Positions 1-5,768 of a stretch of DNA of 11,613 nucleotides are shown here, piece by piece (position 1 is the stretch's first letter; every line of letters begins with the position of its first letter). Position numbers and translations under genes: made by a program. The notes under the pieces are model-generated. The model worked only from the letters and a program-made list of their open reading frames with translations. It had not been told where the DNA came from and did no database searches. The stretch is from Micavibrio aeruginosavorus (lineage in GTDB: Bacteria; Pseudomonadota; Alphaproteobacteria; Micavibrionales; Micavibrionaceae), in the NCBI GenBank assembly GCA_003241285.1, contig QFOT01000060.1, positions 1 to 11,613 of the forward strand. The letters run 5' to 3'.

Positions 1-2133
1 TGTTTTGTAGGCTCCATCGGAATTTTTTCGTACAATAAGTATAAAGAATCTCAAGTGCGCGGCGAGGTCACAGCCAGCAGTCATAGATTGCTTCAAAACG
101 CTTCGGAAGTAAAAACGGCACTTTTTCAGATGCTGTCAGATTACAGACGTTACAGACAATCCGGCGCTGAAATGGAGCTGGCGAGATATAATCAGAATAA
201 AACAAAAGCAGATGGGCTGATCAAGAGAATTTTATCCTCTGCTTCCACGTCGGCTCAAAAACAAAAAGCAGCCATCATACAGGAAAATTTTGCGATACTT
301 CTGGTGGAGGTTGAATCCCAAAAGCCGGGTGACTTGGCCGTTTCGTTATCCGTGAGTAAGAATTTATCTCTTCTTCTAGGTTCGATAGATGGCTTTATTG
401 AAGCGGAAGAAGAGATTTTTGAAAGGCGACTGGAGAGCCTTATTTCTCTAAATAAAAATTTCTATGTTGCTTTGGTGGTGGGCACTTTTGGCGCGTTCGC
501 TCTCCTCATGTATATGAATTATTCCCTTCTGATGGCCCAGAACAGGCAGGCCGTTATGCAGAAGAAACTGGAATTGATGAAGGAGAGGCAGGCTCAGTCG
601 TTTCAGGCGACAAGAGATGGTTTGTTTGAATGGAAGTTTCAGCCGGGCGATAGTAACCATGCCATGTACTGGTCCCCAAGATTAAAAGAGATGATCGGTT
701 ATACGGATGATGAGCTTACGGCTTCGGCAGAAACGCTGGAGCAATTGATGCATCCTGATGATCGTGAAAAATTCTGGCACAAACTGCACAAGCATCTCCG
801 GGGGCAGGCAGACGAGCTTTCGGCCATATTCCGCTGGCGTCACAAGGATGGACATTGGGTGTGGATCAATGCGCGGGGCGCCGCGATTTTCAACGAATTA
901 AATGAGCCGATTAAGCTTGTGGGCATTCATACTGATGTGACCAAGCTTAAGGAATACGAATTACAACTCGCCAAGTCAAAAGACGAAGCCGAAAAAGCGA
1001 ATGCCGCTAAAAGCGACTTTTTGGCGCATATGAGTCATGAAATACGAACGCCACTGACAGCGGTGACAGGCGTTGCCGAAATTCTCAATATGCAGAAAAG
1101 CAAGTTTGATGAGAAAAGCCAGAAGCTGATGGAGGCGCTCAATGCAAGCTCCGTCGGTTTGCGGGATCTTATCAATGATATTCTCGATTTCTCGAAAATA
1201 GAAAGCGGTAAAATCGCGCTTGAAGATAAGGAAATAGATATTCGTGATTTTTTTGAGAATATTGTTTCTATCATCTCTGTCCGTTCTTCAGAGAAGAACC
1301 TGTTTTTTGAATGCAATTACAGTGAGATCGATGGGCTGAAAATTCATGGCGATAAAACTCGCCTGCGCCAGATATTGATCAATCTAATCGGTAATGCCGT
1401 AAAGTTTACCCATAAAGGTAATGTCAGGGTCCATGCATATTCGGTCCAGGTCAATAATATAGAGATGCTTCGCGTCGATGTGTCCGATACCGGCATTGGG
1501 ATTGCAGATGATCAGATGGGCTATATTTTTGAAAGTTTCCGTCAGGCAGATGCGTCTGTATCCCGAAAATACGGTGGAACGGGGCTGGGATTGCCGATTG
1601 CACGTCATCTTGCGCGCTTGATGGGCGGCGATATCATAGTTTCCAGCAAGCAAGGTGAGGGATCGTTATTTACCCTGCAGATCCCCTTGATTAGGTACCG
1701 CGAAGCGCATCAGGAAAGTGATCCTGTCGCCAGCTATAATGTCAATTTAAAGCCGGATGAAAAGATTTTAGTTGTCGAAGATTATGAAGGGAATATTGCA
1801 TTCATCACCCATATACTGGATGAAATGAAGATTAAATATGATCTGGGCAGAACCGGGCTGGAAGGCTTGAAGCTCTGGGATGAAAACGACTACAAGCTTA
1901 TTCTGATGGATATCCAGATGCCAGAGATGGACGGCATTTCTGCGGTCAAACATATAAGAAATAAAGAGAAGGAATCTGAATTACAGCCTATTCCTATTAT
2001 TGCGATGACGGCCCATGCGTTTTCTGAGGACAGGCAAAAATGCTTGAATGCAGGCTTCAGCGAATATCTGCCAAAACCACTGACCAAGCAGGGACTTTTC
2101 GAAAAAATATCTCTTCTTTTAAAAGCCGCATAA
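1..2133 (+). CDS. Membrane hybrid histidine kinase (PAS-HisKA-HATPase-REC), 5' end outside window
   Basis: A sensor kinase that should autophosphorylate on His and pass phosphate to its own C-terminal receiver. The frame is open from base 1. The codons before the GTG at 55 encode a hydrophobic stretch ending in a Lys/Glu-rich segment, like the end of a first membrane helix, so the real start lies left of the window and the GTG is probably internal. Numbered from that GTG: extracytoplasmic region to about 135, membrane helix about 136-160, PAS_3-like domain about 182-300 (MYWSPRLKEMIGYTDDEL, then HKDGHWVWINARG), H-box SHEIRTPL with His328 (codon 1036), N-box near Asn443, DTGIGI from Asp478, GTGLGL from 508. 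The receiver has VVEDYEGN, phospho-acceptor Asp619 in LMDIQMPEMDG (codon 1909) and Lys674 in PKPL. All catalytic motifs look intact. No Hpt domain is visible, and the signal sensed is unknown. Confidence 0.93.
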   Translation, partial: CFVGSIGIFSYNKYKESQVRGEVTASSHRLLQNASEVKTALFQMLSDYRRYRQSGAEMELARYNQNKTKADGLIKRILSSASTSAQKQKAAIIQENFAILLVEVESQKPGDLAVSLSVSKNLSLLLGSIDGFIEAEEEIFERRLESLISLNKNFYVALVVGTFGAFALLMYMNYSLLMAQNRQAVMQKKLELMKERQAQSFQATRDGLFEWKFQPGDSNHAMYWSPRLKEMIGYTDDELTASAETLEQLMHPDDREKFWHKLHKHLRGQADELSAIFRWRHKDGHWVWINARGAAIFNELNEPIKLVGIHTDVTKLKEYELQLAKSKDEAEKANAAKSDFLAHMSHEIRTPLTAVTGVAEILNMQKSKFDEKSQKLMEALNASSVGLRDLINDILDFSKIESGKIALEDKEIDIRDFFENIVSIISVRSSEKNLFFECNYSEIDGLKIHGDKTRLRQILINLIGNAVKFTHKGNVRVHAYSVQVNNIEMLRVDVSDTGIGIADDQMGYIFESFRQADASVSRKYGGTGLGLPIARHLARLMGGDIIVSSKQGEGSLFTLQIPLIRYREAHQESDPVASYNVNLKPDEKILVVEDYEGNIAFITHILDEMKIKYDLGRTGLEGLKLWDENDYKLILMDIQMPEMDGISAVKHIRNKEKESELQPIPIIAMTAHAFSEDRQKCLNAGFSEYLPKPLTKQGLFEKISLLLKAA

Positions 2134-2137
2134 AAAT

Positions 2138-2160
2138 AAAAGCCCCGTGAGGGGCTTTTA
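2138..2160. terminator. Bidirectional Rho-independent terminator
   Basis: A 9-bp stem AAAAGCCCC / GGGGCTTTT surrounds a GTGA loop (2138-2146 with 2151-2159). It starts 5 bases after the kinase stop codon and lies just beyond the end of the convergent sigma gene. A-rich and T-rich flanks on both sides supply a U-tract in either direction, so one hairpin can serve both genes. Confidence 0.9.
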
Positions 2161-2182
2161 AGTTCTCGGGGAGAGAAACTGT

Positions 2183-2704
2183 TTAGGCTGCCATTTTCTG
2201 GGAGCTGAAATTCGCTGATGTCGCACAGGTTTTCATGAGGTCCTGCAAATTTTCTTTAGCGCGGGAAAGTCTGGATCTCACTGTACCCATTTCAATCTTA
2301 AGCTCATCGGCGGCTTCCTGATAGGATAATCCGTTGATGCATATCATCGTAATTATTTCGCGATGGTGGGAAGGCAACTCACACATTGTCTCTTCAACCT
2401 TGTGCCAGTCTGTCAGAGTTTCCTGAGTTGGGCCTACTGCTTCGGATAGCAGATATGGCTCCGGATCAAATTGTGTGTCATAACGCACAGCGTGGCGATA
2501 TTGGGTCGCAAAAATGTTAAACATGATCTTTGAGGCCCACTTAAAGAAATTTGTGCCCGTTTCAAAAAGATGCTGTTTTTCAAGGGCTCGGACGATCGTT
2601 GTATGAAGAAGATCTTCAGCCTCGACTTTATTACCCTTAGTCAACTTTAAAGCAAAAAGAGTTAGGGGCTTTTTATTTGCCAGAATATCTTGCGATGTGA
2701 TCAT
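2183..2704 (-). CDS. EcfG-like (ECF15-type) RNA polymerase sigma factor
   Basis: A 173-residue sigma-70 family protein of ECF architecture with regions 2 and 4 only. Region 2 covers about residues 10-75: AEDLLHTTIVRAL at 29-41, FETGTN at 47-52, then W56 and KIMFNIF, which fits the -10 recognition segment. Region 4 covers about 104-155: LPSHHREI at 110-117, GLSYQEAADEL at 125-135 and GTVRSRLSRAKENL at the DNA-binding helix. The GTN motif plus this region 4 resemble EcfG, the alphaproteobacterial general stress sigma factor. The ATG at 2704 is preceded by AAAGGAG at good spacing. EcfG normally sits near nepR and phyR. Here its neighbours are a hybrid kinase and a divergent OmpR-type regulator, and no anti-sigma gene follows. 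Three matching promoters lie downstream in the window, which supports the EcfG reading. Another ECF group of similar sequence remains possible. Confidence 0.88.
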   Translation of the reverse strand: MITSQDILANKKPLTLFALKLTKGNKVEAEDLLHTTIVRALEKQHLFETGTNFFKWASKIMFNIFATQYRHAVRYDTQFDPEPYLLSEAVGPTQETLTDWHKVEETMCELPSHHREIITMICINGLSYQEAADELKIEMGTVRSRLSRAKENLQDLMKTCATSANFSSQKMAA

Positions 2705-2846
2705 GACTGGTAACTCCTTTTCCGATAGTGTTTTTGTTCTATCTAAAGAATAGGAACCTCATGTAAGCGGGAAATATCAGCCAAGTTACAGTTTGGAAAA
2801 AAATTGTATCAATCGTGTAACAATCAATTTATATATTATCAGTCAC
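2705..2846. promoter_or_regulatory. Divergent intergenic region between sigma factor and response regulator
   Basis: These 142 bases must hold the promoters of both divergent genes. A GGAACC box oriented to + is at 2753-2758, but no CGTT-like -10 lies 16-17 bases downstream. GTTACA (2785-2790) and TGTAAC (2816-2821) form an inverted pair 25 bases apart. The stretch before the regulator start is very AT-rich (TATATATTAT near 2830-2839) and could contain a -10 very close to the ATG. No convincing -35/-10 pair was found on either strand. Confidence 0.4.
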
Positions 2847-3578
2847 ATGCCGAAACATAAAATTTTAGTCATCGACGATGATGAAGCGCTTTCATTTGTC
2901 GTAAAAACATATCTTGAAAATGATGGATATAACGTCCATTCGGCTCATACAGGCGCGGATGCGCTTACCATTCAGAATAATGAGCGCTGTGACGCTATTT
3001 TGCTGGATTTAGGCCTTCCTGATACCGATGGGTTTTCAATGATCCCCCGGCTTAAAGGCATCACACAGTCCCCTATCATCGTTGTCAGCGGTAAGGAAGA
3101 TACAACCGATAAGGTCGTAGGCCTTGAGCTTGGCGCAGATGATTATATTACCAAGCCCTTTGAAATGCGTGAATTATCGGCTCGTGTCAAAGCTGCTTTG
3201 CGACGCAACCCTCCTCTGGTAGCGCCGGTTGTAGAAAAAGCTGTTTCTGAGACGGAGGAGAAAATTTTATTTGAAGACTGGATTTTAGATCGCTCGCAGT
3301 ATCAGGTCTTTGATCTTGCTGGTGCAACCATGGACCTGACGTCAGGCGAATTTCGCCTTCTGGAAGCCCTTGTGATGGCTCCAAACCGTGTCTTAAGCCG
3401 GGAGCAATTGTTCGATCTGACACGGGAAGCGACATTTGATGGATATGACAGGGCGGTGGATATTCAGATAGGTCGCATTCGTAAGAAATTCGATGATAAT
3501 CCATCAAATCCCCGTGTCATTAAGACTATCCGCGGCATTGGCTATATGTTCTGCGGTCAGATTAAGAAATCTGCCTGA
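2847..3578 (+). CDS. OmpR/PhoB-family response regulator
   Basis: A 243-residue two-component transcription factor with an N-terminal receiver and a C-terminal winged-helix DNA-binding domain. The receiver starts with KILVIDDDEAL. Asp54 in LLDLGLPDTDG is the likely phosphorylation site, and Lys103 in YITKPF is the conserved lysine. The effector domain, about residues 145-238, has LTSGEFRLLEAL, the recognition region around DRAVDIQIGRIRKKF, and the closing wing TIRGIGYMF, typical of OmpR/PhoB/KdpE proteins. The frame is also open from a TTG at 2793, but the added residues do not fit the family and the receiver begins normally just after the ATG at 2847, so that start is preferred. No clear Shine-Dalgarno precedes this ATG, so weak or leaderless initiation is possible. 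No kinase shares its operon, so its partner is unknown. Confidence 0.92.
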   Translation: MPKHKILVIDDDEALSFVVKTYLENDGYNVHSAHTGADALTIQNNERCDAILLDLGLPDTDGFSMIPRLKGITQSPIIVVSGKEDTTDKVVGLELGADDYITKPFEMRELSARVKAALRRNPPLVAPVVEKAVSETEEKILFEDWILDRSQYQVFDLAGATMDLTSGEFRLLEALVMAPNRVLSREQLFDLTREATFDGYDRAVDIQIGRIRKKFDDNPSNPRVIKTIRGIGYMFCGQIKKSA

Positions 3579-3592
3579 TTTATCAGATTTTT
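3567..3592 (+). terminator. Weak hairpin overlapping the response-regulator stop
   Basis: AAATCTG (3567-3573) can pair with CAGATTT (3584-3590), giving a 7-bp AT-rich stem that spans the TGA and is followed by TT. It could terminate the response-regulator mRNA weakly before the separate promoter of the next gene. The stem has little GC, so this call is tentative. Confidence 0.3.
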
Positions 3593-3614
3593 AAGCCTTA
3601 GCCGGTAAGGTCGA

Positions 3615-3641
3615 GGAACCATTGTTAAGATTTATTGTTTG
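3615..3641 (+). promoter_or_regulatory. EcfG-type (general stress) promoter for the DUF883 gene
   Basis: A -35 box GGAAC (3615-3619, followed by C) is 16 bases from TGTT (3636-3639, in TGTTTG). The known EcfG consensus is GGAAC-N16/17-CGTT, so the -35 is perfect and the -10 differs in one base. The predicted start of transcription, about 3646, lies upstream of AAGGAG and the ATG at 3670, giving a short normal leader. Confidence 0.72.
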
Positions 3642-3669
3642 TGTGAGATATTTATAAGGAGATTTCCCA

Positions 3670-3987
3670 ATGACCGCAGTTAATTCAAATGTTACCCCTA
3701 AGAAAAGCGTAAAAACACCTGCCAGCTCAATCGAAAATATCAAAGAGGATATTTATACATTAAAAGCCGATGTTATCGAGCTTGGCCGTACAGTCAAATC
3801 CGAAGGCATGAAAAAAATTGAAGAAGCGACAATTGAACTTCAGGATAAAATCGATAACCTGAAGAGTGAAGGTCGTGACGAAATGGATAAGGTTCAAAGC
3901 TACATCAATAATAATCCCAACAATGCAGTTGGTATAGCCTTCGCGGCAGGCGCTCTTGTCGCTTTGCTTTTGCGTCGGGGAAATTAA
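3670..3987 (+). CDS. DUF883 (YqjD/ElaB-like) membrane-anchored protein
   Basis: A 105-residue protein with a charged helical body and a C-terminal membrane anchor. Residues about 20-80 form a likely coiled coil (IKEDIYTLKADVIELGRTV, then EEATIELQDKIDNLKSEG). Residues about 84-103 are a hydrophobic tail with small residues ending in two arginines (AVGIAFAAGALVALLLRR). This pattern matches DUF883; its E. coli members YqjD and ElaB are inner-membrane proteins that bind ribosomes in stationary phase. Whether this one does so is inference. The ATG at 3670 has AAGGAG at good spacing. It has its own EcfG-type promoter and is followed after 6 bases by a YqjE-like gene, the same pairing as yqjD-yqjE in enterobacteria. 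Confidence 0.85.
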   Translation: MTAVNSNVTPKKSVKTPASSIENIKEDIYTLKADVIELGRTVKSEGMKKIEEATIELQDKIDNLKSEGRDEMDKVQSYINNNPNNAVGIAFAAGALVALLLRRGN

Positions 3988-3993
3988 TCTCCC

Positions 3994-4437
3994 GTGCTGG
4001 CATATCTGCCGCTAATCCAGAAACTTATCGTGGATTACATGACAAAGAAAACCCATGAAGGGTTTTCTTTTAATTTTCATGCGCTGGGGCTAATGGCCTT
4101 ATCGGGTCTGATCGGTTTCATTGCCTGCATATTTTTTCTGTTGGCACTGCAAGCTTTCGCCGTGGAATTTTTCCCTGCCTATATATCCTGGCTGATTGTA
4201 GCCGCTACGGCGTTACTGATCTCTTTGACTATTTACTTTATCGCCGAGCGCTCAAAAAAGAAAAAAGCGTTTGTACATAAGGTAAAGCAAGAAGTGAGCG
4301 ATCATTTGACGCCTTTCAACAAGATCATGGAAGAATTATCGGAGCCAATTAAAGAACATCCTGTTGCGGCTGTCGTTCTTGCAGCCCTGGCCGGTGTTTT
4401 GGCTGGAGATAAGCTCAATAGTGATGGAACCGATTGA
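3994..4437 (+). CDS. YqjE/Holin-X-like membrane protein
   Basis: A 147-residue integral membrane protein. Two strong transmembrane segments lie at about residues 30-56 and 62-84, followed by a basic cluster RSKKKK and an amphipathic helical tail. The C-terminus has a third hydrophobic stretch (HPVAAVVLAALAGVLAG, about 121-137) that resembles the DUF883 anchor of the upstream protein. The layout fits the Phage_holin_3_6 / Holin-X family containing E. coli YqjE. Despite the name these are generally chromosomal stress-associated proteins, and nothing here suggests a phage. The start is taken as GTG at 3994, 6 bases after the preceding stop. An ATG at 4039 (Met16) is an alternative, because no strong Shine-Dalgarno favours the GTG. 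It is probably co-transcribed with the DUF883 gene and co-regulated by its EcfG-type promoter. Confidence 0.75.
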   Translation: MLAYLPLIQKLIVDYMTKKTHEGFSFNFHALGLMALSGLIGFIACIFFLLALQAFAVEFFPAYISWLIVAATALLISLTIYFIAERSKKKKAFVHKVKQEVSDHLTPFNKIMEELSEPIKEHPVAAVVLAALAGVLAGDKLNSDGTD

Positions 4438-4452
4438 TTACATGACTGTTTG
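4426..4452 (+). promoter_or_regulatory. EcfG-type promoter for the entericidin-like gene
   Basis: GGAAC (4426-4430, followed by C) is 16 bases from TGTT (4447-4450, in TGTTTG). This is the same spacing and the same extended -10 as the promoter at 3615. The -35 sits inside the last codons of the YqjE-like gene and its stop codon falls in the spacer. The predicted start near 4457 leaves a leader of about 26 bases with AAAGGA before the ATG at 4483. Confidence 0.72.
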
Positions 4453-4482
4453 ATATCAATAAATTTTAGAAAGGATAATATT

Positions 4483-4623
4483 ATGAAGACTAAATATTTC
4501 ATGCTTGCTCTCTTGGCTATTGCCACAACAGGCCTCGCGGCGTGTGAAAACACATTCCATGGCGCCGGCCGTGACATCGAGAATGCTGGTGAGAATGTCC
4601 AAGAGGCCGTTCCGCCTAAGTGA
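4483..4623 (+). CDS. Entericidin A/B-like small lipoprotein
   Basis: A 46-residue lipoprotein precursor. A basic start (MKTKYF) and a hydrophobic segment lead to the lipobox LAAC, with Cys21 as the lipidated residue. The mature part has CENTFHGAGRDIENAGENVQ, the pattern of entericidin A/B proteins (C-N-T-x-x-G-x-G-x-D-I-x-x-A-G). In E. coli, EcnA and EcnB form an antidote/toxin pair of envelope lipoproteins induced in stationary phase under RpoS control. Many alphaproteobacteria carry single copies whose role is unclear. No second copy is visible here. The gene has its own EcfG-type promoter and is closed by a strong terminator, so it can be expressed alone as an abundant short mRNA. Confidence 0.87.
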   Translation: MKTKYFMLALLAIATTGLAACENTFHGAGRDIENAGENVQEAVPPK

Positions 4624-4643
4624 GATTCTTCTTTTAAATTTGG

Positions 4644-4674
4644 AAAACCCGCCATCAAGGCGGGTTTTTTTATT
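4644..4674 (+). terminator. Strong Rho-independent terminator after the entericidin-like gene
   Basis: AAAACCCGCC (4644-4653) pairs with GGCGGGTTTT (4659-4668) around the loop ATCAA, followed by more T residues. It ends the DUF883/YqjE/entericidin cluster. Confidence 0.92.
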
Positions 4675-4690
4675 GTCCATTACTCAGGGC

Positions 4691-4722
4691 ATAAAAAAGC
4701 CGCCCCGAGGGACGGCTTTTCT
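4691..4722 (-). terminator. Terminator of the EF-hand gene
   Basis: On the - strand AAAAGCCGTCCC pairs with GGGGCGGCTTTT, with one G-U pair and a three-base loop, and is followed by a run of T. On the + strand the same position is a C/A mismatch, so the hairpin favours the - direction. It lies about 15 bases beyond the EF-hand stop codon at 4737. Confidence 0.85.
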
Positions 4723-4736
4723 GAATAGATATACTC

Positions 4737-5291
4737 TTAATTATAGCGGTATTGTTTTGCGCTCTTCGGGCTAAGGCTCGCAATATAAGCATCTCTCCAT
4801 TCTTTGATATCGATGGTTTTATCGCGGTTAGTATCCATTTTAAGGAATGGCTTGCCGATAAATTCTTCGGCGGAAAGGCCATCATTATCTGCGTCAAAAC
4901 GATTCAGCATTGAAAACTCGGCAAATTCTTCTGAGGAGTATTTGCTGACATCGGCTTTGCCGTCATCGTCAAAATCGACCATGGTCAATTCACTCTTTTC
5001 CAGTGGGATTACTGTCAGAACCTTCGATTTGCCAAACTCGATATTATCGATGACTTCATTTCCGTCGGTGTCGAAAATATAGAATAATTTGCGTCCGACT
5101 TCACTGCGGGACAGGATGCCGTCCTGATTTAAATCCATGGCAGAAAAATTGACTTTATAAGTATCGGGCAATTCCTTCTGCATGACGGTTGTCTGCTTTG
5201 TGACTGTATCGGCATTTACCGGAGCGGCCATGAACAAGGCTAGAGTTGCCGCACCAGCCAGCAATAATGATTTTGAGTTTAAAATGCTCAT
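4737..5291 (-). CDS. Secreted EF-hand calcium-binding protein
   Basis: A 184-residue protein with a Sec signal peptide: hydrophobic residues 8-23, likely cleavage after Ala27 in PVNA-D. It should be periplasmic or secreted. Several EF-hand-type loops follow. Those at 53-64 (DLNQDGILSRSE), 74-85 (DTDGNEVIDNIE) and 153-164 (DTNRDKTIDIKE) keep acidic residues at positions 1, 9 or equivalents and Glu at 12. The loop at 106-117 (DFDDDGKADVSK) ends in Lys, and the one at 133-143 (DADNDGLSAEE) appears one residue short. The protein probably binds Ca2+, but its partner or target is unknown. The ATG at 5291 has GGAGA at good spacing. An EcfG-type promoter lies just upstream on the same strand and a terminator just downstream, so it is a one-gene stress-regulated unit. 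Confidence 0.87.
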   Translation of the reverse strand: MSILNSKSLLLAGAATLALFMAAPVNADTVTKQTTVMQKELPDTYKVNFSAMDLNQDGILSRSEVGRKLFYIFDTDGNEVIDNIEFGKSKVLTVIPLEKSELTMVDFDDDGKADVSKYSSEEFAEFSMLNRFDADNDGLSAEEFIGKPFLKMDTNRDKTIDIKEWRDAYIASLSPKSAKQYRYN

Positions 5292-5330
5292 TTGTAATCT
5301 CCATAATTAAATAATGTTAAATTGACCGAA

Positions 5331-5358
5331 CAAACGTGGATAGCGGTGCTTTGGTTCC
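5331..5358 (-). promoter_or_regulatory. EcfG-type promoter for the EF-hand gene
   Basis: On the - strand GGAAC (5358 down to 5354, followed by C) is 17 bases from CGTT (5336 down to 5333, in CGTTTG). This matches the EcfG consensus GGAAC-N16/17-CGTT exactly. The predicted start near 5326 gives a leader of about 35 bases to the ATG at 5291. It is the best of the three sites in the window. Confidence 0.78.
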
Positions 5359-5360
5359 TT

Positions 5361-5389
5361 TTGGCAATATGAAAATAGTCTGATACATT
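5361..5389 (+). promoter_or_regulatory. Possible housekeeping promoter for the ExoD group
   Basis: TTGGCA (5361-5366) is 17 bases from TACATT (5384-5389). This is five of six and four of six matches to the sigma-70 boxes, pointing to +. It would leave a leader of about 95 bases before the ATG at 5492. It is suggestive only, and no EcfG-type site was found on this strand in the gap. Confidence 0.3.
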
Positions 5390-5491
5390 CGCGATACAAA
5401 GTTTTTCCAAACCGTAACTTGACGGAAATGGTCCTGAAACTCGAATCGATTTAACTGGATCATGCAAACAAGCAAACACGGAGAAAATAAA

Positions 5492-5746
5492 ATGTTGTCC
5501 CCATCACATATACTTCATATCACTCACCCGCAGGTAACATCGGCCTATATCAAGCAGGATCTGGACGGCAAGCAATCCGGCAAACAGGTGCTTGTTCTTG
5601 AAACGGCTATTGAGGTTGGTGCAGGCGAACAGGAAGACGACAGGTATCTGGATCTGCTTGTAGATCTGCCGGAAATAAAGCAAAGCGTGGAAATGCAATT
5701 TGGCGACATTTCCCGTGTCGACATCCGTAGCTCGACTTTCCATTAA
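5492..5746 (+). CDS. Hypothetical protein, 84 residues
   Basis: I do not recognise this protein. It has no signal peptide or membrane segment. It alternates short hydrophobic strands with polar segments (QVLVLETAIEVG; YLDLLVDLPEI; VEMQFGDISRVDIRSS) and is acidic in the middle (GEQEDDR), which suggests a small soluble beta-rich domain. The ATG at 5492 has CGGAGA about 8 bases upstream. An earlier in-frame ATG at 5462 lacks a ribosome-binding site, so the shorter form is preferred. Its stop is 22 bases before the ExoD start with no terminator between, so it is probably co-transcribed with ExoD and may act in the same process; that is inference from position. Confidence 0.7.
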   Translation: MLSPSHILHITHPQVTSAYIKQDLDGKQSGKQVLVLETAIEVGAGEQEDDRYLDLLVDLPEIKQSVEMQFGDISRVDIRSSTFH

Positions 5747-5768
5747 TTAATTTACTGGATCAGTCTTG

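Noticed and set aside
2753..2780. GGAACC box on + upstream of the response regulator as a fourth EcfG promoter
   Set aside because: The sequence 16-17 bases downstream is ATAT-like, not CGTT or TGTT, so only half the promoter is present.
3596..3610. Small inverted repeat CCTTA/TAAGG just upstream of the EcfG -35 as an operator or terminator
   Set aside because: A 5-bp stem without a T-tract is too weak to call.
3994..4437. Holin-like gene as evidence for a prophage
   Set aside because: It pairs with DUF883 in the YqjD/YqjE arrangement, and no other phage gene, integrase or attachment site is visible.
5307..5320. TTAA-N6-TTAA as a CtrA binding site
   Set aside because: CtrA sites need a 7-base spacer, and AT-rich leader sequence gives such pairs by chance.
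5424..5450. GGAAA-N18-CGAT as an EcfG-type promoter for the 84-residue protein
   Set aside because: Both boxes deviate and the spacer is too long.
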